Source of the DNA: Halisarca cf. caerulea
Lineage: Eukaryota > Porifera > Demospongiae > Chondrillida > Halisarcidae
NCBI GenBank assembly: GCA_963170055.1
Contig: CAUJGJ010000161.1
Span: 2,714,475 to 2,778,474 of the forward strand
Reading direction: 5' to 3'
Length of the DNA: 64,000 bases
Positions within the stretch are counted from its first letter, which is position 1. Every line of letters begins with the position of its first letter. A program made the translations under genes and the position numbers. Under the pieces are notes generated by a model. It worked only from the letters and a program-made list of their open reading frames with translations, was not told where the DNA came from and searched no databases. Positions 1 through 10,444 of this stretch are shown here, in pieces.

Positions 1-1373
1 TGAAAAATGAAAAAATTATGCAGCGTGTGAGAAATTAAAGTGCATGCTGTGTGCCAGACAAAAAATTACACAAATAAACAAAAAGAAAACAAAGAAGCTA
101 CAGTGAACAAGCAATTGACAAATAGCACTGGACTGGGTACTGGATATACACTACAATGTCATGTACGGCTGGGGCGTAAAGTGCATGCACATTTTTGGGG
201 GTTGAGTGACAATCCCCACTGGTGGCACCAATTTGCTAGTGAGTTGATGTCAGATTGTAGTTGTGCGGAGTCATTAAACTGTGATATAGATTTGGAGAAT
301 TTTGTGTCGTCAGCAAACATATATATTCATTTTTTTGATGAATTTAGCACGATGGATGGGATATCATTTACATAGATGAGGAAGAGGAGCGGACCTAGGA
401 CACTCCCCTGTGGGACACCACTTATTACAGGAAGTAGAGAAGAAGAGGTACTATTGAAGTAAACATAGTGTTGTCTTTGGGTCAGGTAGTCCTTAAACCA
501 AAACCAAAGAGGCCCTGTGATACCTATCATCCAGAGCTTGTAAAGTAGCTCTTGGTGTGGCACAGTGTCAAAAGCTTCCTGAAGTCAAAGAATACCATAT
601 CGAACATTCTACCTTGGTCTATGGAGTCAGACACTTCGGAGTAGGATACAAGTAATTGAGATAGGCATGATTGATTTTTCATGAAACCAAATTGAACTCT
701 GGAAATAGTGGATTGGATGAAGTCAATGATGTTCTTGTAGATTAGGGTCTTGAGGACTTTGGAGAGGATGCATAGTAAGGATATGGGTCTGTAGTTTGAT
801 AGTACGCTTGGGGACCCAGACTTGTGGACTGGGCAGATTTTGTGAATTTTCCACTCTGCCGTAGGAATTACTTGAGTTTGTAGTGAGTGGTTAAATAGAT
901 TGCACATAGGGACGTGGAGTGAGTGAGCACAGTTGCGGATGACAAGTGGGTGTAAATTGTCACAGCCTTGAGCTTTAGAAGGGTCTATGAGTGTTAGAGC
1001 ATTGAGAACATCGTGTGGGTCAATGGAGATTGAATGCAACTGGTTACTCGGACTGGGGAGAAGATGGAGTGGCGGAAGCGTATAGTTACTTTGAGTGAAG
1101 ACAGAATGAAAATACTCATTGAATGCTGTAGCAATATCCAGTGGCCTGTGAAGGATTTGTGAGTTGCAGATAATAGCTGGGGGAGAGGTGTGTTTTGAAG
1201 AGAGCGATTTGAGGTGGCGGAAAAGAAGCTTGTGATTGTGGCTCTGTGAGGAGATAAGATTTTGAACATAGGAATGTTTGGCTGAATCTATTTGTGACTT
1301 GCAGAGTTCTTCCAAGTGTTGTAGTTTTGTTTTCTTTTGTTCAGTCGGTTTGTGCTGTAGGCTACGCCGGGTA
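1..1373 (-). mobile_element. CR1/L2-like LINE copy, minus strand, internally deleted
   Basis: Read on the minus strand from 1373 down, this encodes the linker and reverse transcriptase (RT) of a non-LTR retrotransposon: a helical segment (LEELCKSQIDSAKHSYVQ), the RT core, then [19 protein letters not shown] at about 430-375 and FADDTKF just after it. A few extra bases near 330 bring in a stop between NSS and the FADD motif. At about 178-186 the reading jumps from the NPQKCAC stretch straight into 3'-UTR sequence (ACGCCCCAGCC), so roughly 750 bp present in the neighbouring copy are deleted. The 3' UTR runs off the left edge. The 5' end is truncated at 1373, where it abuts the plus-strand copy. 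It is a dead copy. The clade (CR1/L2/Jockey-like) is judged from RT motifs and the simple 3' repeat of its sister copies. Confidence 0.85.
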
Positions 1374-2776
1374 CGCTCCTCTTCCTCATTTATGTAAACG
1401 ACATCCCATCCATCGCGCTCAATTCATCAATATATATGTTTGCTGACGATACAAAATTCTCCAAATCTATATCACAATTTAATGACACTGCACAACTACA
1501 ATCTGACATCAACTCACTAGCTAATTGGTGCCACCAGTGGGGATTGTCACTCAACCCCCAAAAATGTGCATGTCTTCGATTCTCACTAAATCCAAATTGC
1601 CCCTCTCCCTCTTACACCATCAACGGTGTCAACATAGCAGTTGTAGTAAACCAGCGTGACCTTGGTGTCACAGCCAGCCATGATCTGTCCTGGAGAACAC
1701 ACTATTCCAAGATCTGCTCCAAAGCATACCATACCCTCCATTTCATCCGCAGGGCCATCTCTACTTCCTGCCCCATTCCACTCAAACGATCACTATACAT
1801 CTCCCTTATAAGATCTCAGCTGATGTATTGTTCACAACTGTGGCGACCCCGTCTCATCAAGGACATAATCCGAATTGAATCAGTTCAACGAAGATCAACT
1901 AAATTCATCCTATCCTATGCCCCAATTAACTACAAAGACAGACTGATTCAACTTCAGATTCTTCCTTTAATGTATATGTATGAAATTCAAGATATTCTAT
2001 TCCTAGTCAAAAACTTCCAATCGCCCCAGAACCTTGACATCCTGAAATTCATCTCTTTCTCAACCACCAATACGAGATCTGGCACAAAATTAAAACTGAG
2101 GCAAAAGCTCACCAGAACATCTACTACCAGACATTCCTACTTTAACCGGGTTGTCAATCTCTGGAATTCGCTCCCAACAATAGACATCTACTTACCACTC
2201 AACTCAATCAAACAAAAACTGCATGATCTATTTTGGGACAATTTCCTCGCATCATTTGATCCTGACAACCCATGCACCTATCATTACTACTGTCCATGCT
2301 CACAGTGTGTCATTTGGAACCTTGCTTCACGCCCCAGCCATACATGACCTTGTAGTGTATCCAGTACTCAGTCCAGTGCTATTTGTCATTTACTTGTTCA
2401 CCGTGGCTTCTCTTGTTTTCTTTTGTTTAATTTGTGTAAAAATTCTTCTTTTTGTCTGACACACAGCATGCACTTTAATTTGGCATACGCTGCATAATTT
2501 TTTTTTCATTTTTCATTTTTCTTTTGTGTAACTTATGATGGGCCCACAACCATACATTTGGATTATATGCAACGTTTCCCCATGACATGTATTCTTTGCT
2601 GTAATCTCTCAACTTTAAATTGATCCACAACATCCATGAGTGCTTCCACCCTAATTTCTGAACTCATCCCTCTGGCTGCTTCGTAAATCGACGCAGACCA
2701 TCAACCTGTCTTTTCTATCATTACTTTACCGTAACTCACATAGTCCTTACTGGTTGTAAAGCATTGATTGATTGAT
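1374..2776 (+). mobile_element. CR1/L2-like LINE copy, 5'-truncated, intact C-terminal ORF
   Basis: Starts abruptly within the RT domain ([19 protein letters not shown], then FADDTKFSKSIS with the catalytic F-A-D-D box). An open frame at 1436-2347 (303 codons) carries the palm/thumb region (NPQKCACLRFSLNP, DLGVTASHDLSW, HYSKICSKAYHTLHFIRR) and the C-terminal 'connection' region ending near PCSQC. The 3' UTR follows to a terminal (ATTG)n run at about 2763-2776, the simple-repeat end expected of CR1/L2-type LINEs instead of a poly(A) tail. It lies head-to-head with the minus copy and shares its sequence, giving an imperfect inverted repeat. It lacks the endonuclease and the N-terminal RT, so it cannot move on its own. 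Confidence 0.88.
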
Positions 2777-3699
2777 TGGTAGATTTGATGCGGTTGATTG
2801 TGTGGTGAATTTCTTTATTGAACCATTTCGGAGAACTGTGATGAGGAACTTTGAAGGAGGGAGTATATCTTTCTAGCCACTTTTGTAGCCGCCATTTTTT
2901 GGCGTAAATGAAATGGCCGATCGACGAACTATTAGAGTCTGGTTGACGAGACTATAGAAGTATAGAGTATCTGTGACGAGACGAATTAGGTTGAGTATCT
3001 ATGATCAATTCCACTATTGACTATTCAGCCCACTTCGGACCTTTATGGAGGGTAGCAAATCTATCACTAAAGTATTGGATTTCTTTGCAGTTGTCGTCCT
3101 GGACAAATCTGAAGTACCAATTGAATCACCAGGAAAAGGTTAGGTATAGTTGCTGTGGGGTATCGATGAGTCGCGGTGTGAGTTCGTAATCTCAAAGTTC
3201 GACTGTGGATATGGCTTGGCGCGACAGGATTAACAACCTTTGTGTCCAAGAATGCATCTTGACCTAGTCTCGAAATCAGATCAGGGTATCAGGGGATCTT
3301 ATTTCCTAACCTGCTTCCCGTATTCTACGAATGGAAGCTCGGGGCAGGATGGGTCTGCTTCGTGAGAGTCGAGATTTGTCTTGACAATCATTTCTAAGAC
3401 CTCTGCACTATGATGTGTAGTCTACTGCATTCGTTCATGTTTATGGCTCCAATCTTCGTCATCCCTCCACTAAGTGATAGCAGTGTTTTTCAACCCTAGC
3501 TCGTTTTTGTTGGTAGCTATTATTTTTTCATAACTTTACAGTAACATGGTAAGTAGTGACTGAGGGACATACACCAAATACATTGCTGAAGCCAAGGGAT
3601 GTGGGGTCGACATAAAAATTAAGGTTGAGTTAGAAGTCATATTATATAGAGCATGCATGCAGACCAGGAAATAGTAAATTTCAGAAAAGAAATAGCTTA
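2777..3699. other. No gene seen; possible LINE tail fragment
   Basis: No credible coding region. A short string near 3285-3306 (GGTATCAGGGGATCTTATTT) resembles the 3' end of the second LINE family seen at 18030-18065 (TATCAGGGAATCTTATTTCG), so a small piece of that family may lie here. Confidence 0.4.
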
Positions 3700-3912
3700 T
3701 GTATAGGTTATACAATGGGAACGGAAGTTTTAGCGATTTACACACCTGAGGGCGTAGCCCAAAGGTGTGAATCGCTAAACCTTTCCTTTCCATTGTATAG
3801 CTATCTTGTACCATGAAGCTGGACATCTGAAGGTGTAGCCTGAGGATGTCGTAATCGTTCATTTTCCACCTATTTCTACCATGCTGTGAATGGGGAGATG
3901 GCTGATCTGATA
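3700..3912 (+). repeat. Foldback repeat with two hairpins (copy 1)
   Basis: Contains a long imperfect palindrome at about 3708-3806: an arm beginning TACAATGGGAACGGAAG and TTTAGCGATT, a short centre with GAGGGCGTAGCCC, and the arm returning as AATCGCTAAACC and CCATTGTATA. A second small palindrome follows at 3822-3851 (ACATCTGAAGGTGTAGCCTGAGGATGT). Beyond it are ~60 bp (CTATTTCTACCATGCTGTGAATGGGGAGATGGCTGATCTG) shared with the other copy. The whole unit recurs in inverse orientation at 57943-58152, so it is a dispersed foldback-type non-autonomous element. Confidence 0.85.
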
Positions 3913-4239
3913 TTCCGTAATTCGAGCCAATACCTTAGAGGTAGCATTTCCAGTCTGATCAGTCGTCTCTTGTAACTGATGGCATGTGTATATTTATAGG
4001 TAATGTATACGTTTGGTTGCTCACCTTTGTACTTTTTCAAGCATGACAATGTCGGATATCAGATGAGGTCTCCAGAGTTGAGAACAGTAAGTTAACCAGC
4101 GTTTTACGAAGGTTATGAAGAGTTGTTTTCTTAATTGATACTAAAACATACATACTAAAACATCAGTCTATGTCTAACTAAACTTGCAGATTGTAGTAAC
4201 AAATGTATGCATTTTCTACACCAAAAACTATTTCAGCTT
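3913..4239. other. No feature recognised
   Basis: AT-rich sequence without a convincing reading frame, TIR or tandem repeat. It separates the foldback element from the LINE remnant. Confidence 0.4.
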
Positions 4240-5037
4240 AAAAATACTGACGTCAGTATATGTCAGAAGTTGTTCAACTCAATGATTAAGCCTATATACT
4301 CTATAATGCTGCACTCTGGGGGTTGATGGAGGTCGAAGTCTTGGAACACATCTGTCTTAAATTTTACAATTCTTTCCTTGGGCCCTCCGAATGCAGCAGA
4401 AATGTAGCAGTGTATTGGGAGTTAGGTACACTCCCCCTTTCTTATGATGCCAAGGTTGCAGCCATCGAGTACCATGTTAAGTACCTACTTTACCCCATCT
4501 CTCCATTGCATGCTCTGTGATACCTTTGAGCTTTCCATAAAATGGCAAGGGAAGGTATTAAATCATGCTTCTCCCAATTAGGCAGGCACCTACAATCTCT
4601 ATAGGACTTCTGGATTCTGAGTATGTTCTTCATGCCACTTTATCTCAGGCAATATCTAGACAGCAAAACTGCTATTTATAAGGTATCCAGCAGAAATTGA
4701 CTAGCCCCATTGGTTCTACAACATCAGGAGGCAACAAGCTTAGATATTACAACTTATTGAAAAACAAAACTTTGGAATGGACAAATATCTGTCATTTTTT
4801 TAAATCCCTACGTACAGATTATCATTGACCAGATTCAGAATCAGCAACCACAATTTCCTTATTGAAAAAGGTCAATACTACAGTCCTCCACTACCTTTGC
4901 ATGAAAGATCCTGTAAGATATGTAACAACAATGTCATTGAAAATGAAGTACATTTTTTGCTCTCATGTCCACAATATGCCAACATTCAAAAGAATGTGCT
5001 AACACAAGCTAGCTCCTTGTACACATCAGGGCCGTAG
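4240..5037 (+). pseudogene. LINE reverse-transcriptase C-terminus remnant
   Basis: Broken frames carry signatures of the C-terminal part of a non-LTR retrotransposon polyprotein. At 4323-4520: LEHICLKFYNSFLG, then AVYWELGTLPLSYDAK and IEYHVKYL, the pattern that follows RT in many animal LINEs. At 4825-5037: MTRFRISNHNFLIEKGQYY, then CKICNNNVIENEVHFLLSCPQY, a CX2C...HX4C-type knuckle. The two are separated by stops and frameshifts (about 4520-4820). It is a different family from the copies at 1-2776. No ends or target duplication were recognised. Confidence 0.75.
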
Positions 5038-5096
5038 AACATGGTTTGGCAGGTCAGGCCATGGTTGGACCGGTTTTTGGTGAAAGTTTTCTAATT

Positions 5097-5118
5097 CCCC
5101 CCCCCCCCCCCCCCCCCC
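5097..5118. repeat. Homopolymer C tract (22 nt)
   Basis: An uninterrupted run of C residues after CTAATT. Such runs are length-variable and error-prone in assemblies. Confidence 0.9.
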
Positions 5119-5481
5119 GAGGCTTGCAAATGTTGCATCACTTACTCTTCAAAGAGATTCACTGTAATTCACACTGATATCCAGAATGCGTTGACCTAAT
5201 TTTTATACAGCGCTCTATTTTGATTAATTTATTTCTTCAAACATCGTTATATGCTATCCTGACAGCCTCCATTTTTAAGCGGAAATAGTGAGTTGCACAT
5301 GGGTAATCCCCGGATTGGTACACCTAACGACTACGTACGACGGAATGGGTACGGTCTTCTGCTTAGCTCACCTTTCATTTCATTGCTGCTACATATATAA
5401 TAGTACTGATTTGATACAAAATCGAGTTTCACTCACAAAATAACAGCATGGAGTAAATAACAGGGAGCCATGACCTTATCA

Positions 5482-5833
5482 AGGGGTCCGCAACACAGTG
5501 CAATCTCGTACACTTCGAGTGAAATCTCAAGTGATAGCTTAAAATCTGGTACAATCATGAAATCCTCATATGCCTTTGAAATCTTGTGAAAAATATTCAC
5601 CGAAATCCCAAAATAACTAGCAAAATCTTGAAATCTTACCTGAAATCCAGAAATCTTATCTGAAATCTGGAAATCTTAGGCGAATGCTTGAAATCTTGAA
5701 ATCTCGCTAGGCAAAATCTTGCAAGGTCTTATTCCAAAATCTTTGTAATCTTAGTACAATCTCTGAAATCTTGTGATACTTCAGTGGGATTTCGAAATCT
5801 TGTACATCATATTGTCTTGTTGCGGACCCCTCA
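5482..5833. mobile_element. TIR element made of GAAATCTTG-like units
   Basis: Left end AGGGGTCCGCAACACAG and right end TTGTTGCGGACCCCT form an inverted repeat of about 13-15 bp. The ~350 bp between them is mostly a degenerate tandem array of short units related to GAAATCTTG (for example CTTGAAATCTTGAAATCTCG near 5690-5706). There is no coding capacity, so it fits a MITE that expanded from an internal repeat. I could not identify a certain target duplication. Confidence 0.65.
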
Positions 5834-6952
5834 GATCGTCTCTTACAATCAAACACATGCAAACAGCTGTTAAAATGGTACAATATTCCCGTCACGATCA
5901 AATGTGTAATCTGGGCCAAAATGTCTTAGTGATTTACATACCAAAATGCATGGACACCCAGATCGGACTCCCCTACCAATGGAATTAGTTGACCTAGCTA
6001 AACCGCTTGGTAATTACGTACAACATTCTATACTGTATGTACTTAACAAGAAAACAAATCGAAGAGATCCTGTACCCTACCTACAACTGTACTGTGGTGT
6101 CATGGAATTTGTTCACACAGTGTGTATTGCCACCAACATACTTTTGTTCCACACTATGCAGAGTAGCAGGATGTTAATATATTTTCTCTCCTTGCATTTA
6201 TGTATCTTACAGGCAAAGTACAATATAGTCATTCTTTCCATAACAATGGACAAAGTGCAGTGCCACAAGGTCTAGATATGGTTAGTGTTATATTCAAATG
6301 TGATTACATATGCTTGGAGATGCATGCACAGGACTAGAATGTAAGGATGATGGATATGGATGTCTTTGGGAAACACATAGATGAATCTCATGTACATACA
6401 GTACATGATGTAGAGTTACGGTATGTATCATAAAAAAAGTTCGCGTCATAACATAATCGTAATGTAAACACTTCGTACTATGATCGTAATTGAGCCTATT
6501 ATGATCGTAAACACGATTTATTACGATCTTAAACAGGGTTCGTAATTTTAGTCGTAATGATCGTATTTAAGCGAAAAGGAATCGATTCTGGGAGGTATCA
6601 ATTGTTGTCTAGAGGGAATGGTTTATTGGGATTACAAAAAGCAGAGGATAGTGTTCTGGTGAAACAAAGGACTTAAAGCACTGTCAATTTGTAAAAAAAA
6701 ACTTCATTAAGAAGGCTTTAGTTATACAATGTTATTCCCTTGCAGTATTGTATAATTACATCTCGTGCGTATTTAATTTACTTATCTTGTAATGTCATTA
6801 CTGTGACTGTTGAAATGTCATTTTAATACTAACATGTTAACAATCTTCTAACAAGTAATGCATGTTTTAATGTTATGCAGTTACTGTAACTGTTACTAGG
6901 TACTTATCAGTTGTATAGGGTAACTGTTAGTAATGCAGACTATTTACAACTT
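5834..6952. other. No gene; GATCGTAA-rich patch at 6440-6560
   Basis: Open frames here (for example 5946-6275) show no recognisable motif. The segment 6440-6565 has repeated GATCGTAA/TTACGATC words in both orientations (CGTACTATGATCGTAA, TTATGATCGTAAACACG, TTATTACGATC), suggesting a small palindromic repeat of unknown origin. Confidence 0.4.
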
Positions 6953-7541
6953 CTAAATCAAGGTCCTTGCATGCTTGCATGCCTGTCCTATGGCATTCTG
7001 GTAAGCCTTCCATGTCTTTTCAAATGCTATTGGATTGCTTCTACCATATGGTACCAAATCACAAATGGCACACTTTATGGCCCTCAGGCCATCATCTGGG
7101 AGAGCCCTAAAGCTGGCATTTCCAAGCGATGTACATACGTACGTAGGGCCAACACATCAAACCCGAAGACTGCTTCCCGGGCCAATTTCACAGCCATTCT
7201 TGTAGCATTCTTTTCGCATTGCAAGTTTGGATATTTTGCAATTACTGTATCAATGGCTGACAGTGGCCTGCCAACAGCACTATTCACGCATGGGTAAGAT
7301 AACATGGTTTCTGTAGCTAAACCCGGTCGTGTGCCTTCTTCACCGCATAAATTGACTCTCAAAACACTTTTCAGGTTTTCCACTCGTTGTTGTAGTCTGC
7401 TATACTTGGCTGTAAGTAGCTCAAGTTTAGCATGCAAGCATTTCGCTTCCAATTCCAAATCTGATTGGTGATCTGTGGTGGATGATGCAACTGTAGTAGC
7501 ATCATTACACTCAGAGTCCATTGACATGTTGATACACTGCC

Positions 7542-9324
7542 CTCCAAAAGAAAGTGACCACTTACGTAATTGGAGAAAATTGTGGCTAGGAACGAAAGGA
7601 AAAATGTACCTCTAAATCGTCAAAATAAGAAGCTATCAGCGAAACAATGTATCCAATCTTTGCAACAATCATTGGATTGTAACATAACTTTATTAAAATA
7701 AATTTTGGATTCAAATTTACCCAAAAGCGATAACGATTTCTTCCAGCTGTACGACTCGCGCTGCTCGCCAATAATATCGATTCTTTTTCACTTTTTTCAA
7801 GACATCCAATCTTCACAAAGGGATAGAGATATCACATAAGGTCCTAAGGTTTATAGCTCTAGCAATACTTTGCAAACACAGCATCTTAGACTTGTCTGCG
7901 AACGACCTTTCCACAGAATAACTACAAAGACAGACTGATTCAACTTCAGATTCTTCCTTTAATATGTATGTATGAAATTCAAGATATCTTATTCCTAGTC
8001 AAAAACTTCCAATCGCCCCAGAACCTTGACATCCTGAAATTCATCTCTTTCTCAACCACCAATACGAGATCTGGCACAAAAATAAAACTGAGGCAAAAGC
8101 TCACCAGAACATCTACTACCAGGCATTCCTACTTTAACCAGGTTGTCAACCTCTGGAATTCACTCCCAACAATAGACATCTACTTACCACTCAACTCAGT
8201 CAAACAAAACTGCATGATCTATTTTGGGACAATTTCCTCACAACATTTGATCCTGACAACCCTTGTACCTATCATTACTACTGTCCATGCTCACAGTGTG
8301 TCATTTGGAACCTCGCTTCACGCCCCAGCCATACATGACATTGTAGTGTATCCAGTACTCAATCCAGTGCTATTTGTCATTTATTTGTTCACTGTGGCTT
8401 CTCTGTTTCCTTTTGTTTATTTGTGTAAAAAAAAATTGTCTGACACACAGCATGCACTTTAATTTCTCACACGCTGCATAATTTTTTTCATTTTTAATGT
8501 TTCTTTTGTGTAACTTATGATGGGCCCACAACCATACATTTGGATTATATGCAACGTTTCCCCATGACATGTATTCTTTGCTGTAATCTCTCAACTTCAA
8601 ATTAATCCACAATATCCATGAGTGCTTCCACCCTAATTTCTGAACTCATCCCTCTGGCTGCTTCGTAAGTCAACGCAGACCATCAACCTGTCCTTTCTAT
8701 CATTACTTTACCATAACTCACATAGTCCTTACTGGTTGTAAAGCATTGATTGATTGATTGATTGATATGGATGCGGATATTATCTGCATTCTTAGGACTC
8801 AAGCTACTACTTTGCTATTTCAACCAATTCAGCCAAATAAAGCCAAAAGGATAGCAAAAGGAACATTCTAGGCGAGATCTAGGTAAAATTCCACGGAAGA
8901 CTAAGGCAAAATAGAGAATGAAGCCAGATAGTACAACTACACCAAAACGCTAAAATTCAGTTGCCACTTAATGGCTGTTAAAACTGCAAAAATAATCTAA
9001 TCGTAGCTCTAGAATGTATTCTGCCTTTCTCCCTGAAGAGAGCAACAGCTTTAATATGATAAACAAGTTAGTGCTTGCTTTTATTAACTCCTGTTCTTCA
9101 CAAAACAAGCCGCTATAGGTATACGAGCACTGCAAAATTCAAAGGAGTATGAAGCGCCTAAACTGACAAATCGAAGGGAAAAAGACTTTTGTTAGCAATA
9201 AGAGTGTGATTCACGGTAAGTGTAAGATATTTTTGACTTCCTACTTGTAAATGTGTCGTTTCTGTGACTCCTCTTTTTTGCTGATATAGGCCGCCATTTG
9301 CATGGTGGTCACTTTCTTTTGGAG
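7542..9324. mobile_element. Insertion bounded by a 20-bp perfect inverted repeat
   Basis: CTCCAAAAGAAAGTGACCAC at 7542-7561 is the exact reverse complement of the 20 bases at 9305-9324. The 1.8 kb between contains the LINE copy at 7916-8766 and otherwise only unrecognised sequence (7586-7816 and 8767-9304). It separates the N-terminal and C-terminal blocks of the BEN-like pseudogene, so it is probably an inserted DNA element that later took a LINE insertion. No transposase was recognised inside and no clear target duplication was seen. Confidence 0.5.
7916..8766 (+). mobile_element. CR1/L2-like LINE copy, 3' end only
   Basis: Near-identical to 1925-2776: starts abruptly at AATAACTACAAAGACAGACTG, carries the C-terminal coding region (MYEIQDILFLVKNFQSPQNL, SLPTIDIYLPLNS), a one-base frameshift at about 8207 (CAAAAACTGC becomes CAAAACTGC), the same 3' UTR, and the terminal (ATTG)n run at about 8746-8765. 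Severe 5' truncation is typical of target-primed reverse transcription. Confidence 0.9.
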
Positions 9325-10191
9325 AGGATACCCAGACGCCTTTGCTGTCATCTCCACCTCCTCGCGATCCTGTGGTTCCCTTTTGTTCTCCTGCTAGCCT
9401 CCACGGTTCCCCCTCAAACTCCTTCAACTGCCAAGGATCCCACTGTAGTCACTGAACTCACAATCAGTTATATATTCCCAGATCACTGGGGAACTGCCAT
9501 GCCAGGCTGTTCATCTCCTGGAATCGTGATGGTGTATCCAGGGTAGTGTCAGCATCCCCAGCAACAGGTGATGATTGAAGGAGGATGAGGAGTTTCAGCA
9601 CTGGCATCATGGGGCCGCATTGCCAGAATACTTCCCGTTGTTTCCTTGGCTGTCTTTTTGTTGGAAGTGTTCGGTTGGCTTGCAGGTCTTTTTCCATGCC
9701 TTTTCTTTCTCCTGCCACACTCTTTATATTGTGACCACTGTTTGCCTTCTTATCCTTACTCTTGCTTCCATCTGCAGCCTTCTTTTGTTTACTTCCTTCT
9801 TTCTGTGTTCATGATGGTGTGGCTTGCTTCATTGTACTTATGAACTCTTCCTTGGCCTCACTTACCACAGCACGGGTACCAACACACTTCAGAACTCCTG
9901 CATACAATTGTATGTCCTCCAAACTTAACTTCAACTTTCTCCTCCACATCAGGTCTATAGGGTTTAACTATGTGCATTTCCTTTACTACAGTAACACTTT
10001 CTTCTTCGAACCAAAACACCAGGCCGTTGCGATTAGAATCTAAGAACGAAATAGACGATATTTGGAAAATCAATTATTAGTTTACATGTGTACTAGACAG
10101 GCGGATACGTAAATGTACGTAAAAGATTAAAAAGAAAAGAAAACTCACCTCTTATGGCATGAGAAGGTCTTAGAACAGTCCTGGCAGCCAT

Positions 10192-10444
10192 CTGGAGATT
10201 CTCTCTGCACTAACTAACTTTGCAGCTGTAGAGGAAAGCTGCTAATATCCGCGGTGACTGACAAAACAGTTCTCTGTGTACCTCAGATAAGCAGAAGTAT
10301 TAGAAATAGTACTTAAAGCTATATTTTATTGTTTATGTCGTTATTTGGTACGTAAAAGACTTGTTTGCTGCCGGGATTATGTATACCGCGGATCACGCGC
10401 AGAGCATGTGATTTATCATGTGACTTAACCTTTGTCGCTGTTCT
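10192..10444. promoter_or_regulatory. Interval between divergent BEN-like and transposase-like genes
   Basis: About 250 bp separate the BEN-like start codon (minus) from the first open frames of the transposase-like gene (plus). CCGCGG occurs twice (near 10228 and 10387), together with GATCACGCGC. A shared bidirectional promoter is an inference from the gene arrangement; no core promoter element was recognised. Confidence 0.25.

Larger units (their letters stand above)
6953..10191 (-). pseudogene. BEN-domain-like gene, frameshifted and interrupted
   Basis: Exon 1 (10191-10149) starts at an ATG (MAARTVLRPSHAIR) and ends at a GTGAGT donor. Exon 2 begins at 10039 after a CTTAG acceptor: DSNRNGLVFWFEEESVTVV, then VKFGGHTI. 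Near 9908 the frame must shift by one base to continue as YAGVLKCVGTRAVVSEAKEE, reaching a TGA (about 9815). The same frame goes on as a Lys-rich linker (KEGSKQKKAADGSKSKDKK). The C-terminal block is at 7527-6953: a coiled coil (LELEAKCLHAKLELLTAKYS), then KLAREAVFGFDVL; the frame breaks at a TGA (7084-7086) and resumes by one base as RAIKCAICDLVPYGR and FEKTWKAYQNAIGQACKHAR, ending at TAG 6955-6953. The last block fits a BEN domain (DNA-binding, chromatin factors) by pattern only. At least three lesions and an insertion (7542-9324) argue for a dead copy. Confidence 0.6.

Noticed and set aside
1..2776. Twin-priming inversion of one LINE
   Set aside because: The inverted half carries its own 3' UTR and overlaps the sense half in element coordinates, which twin priming alone does not produce.
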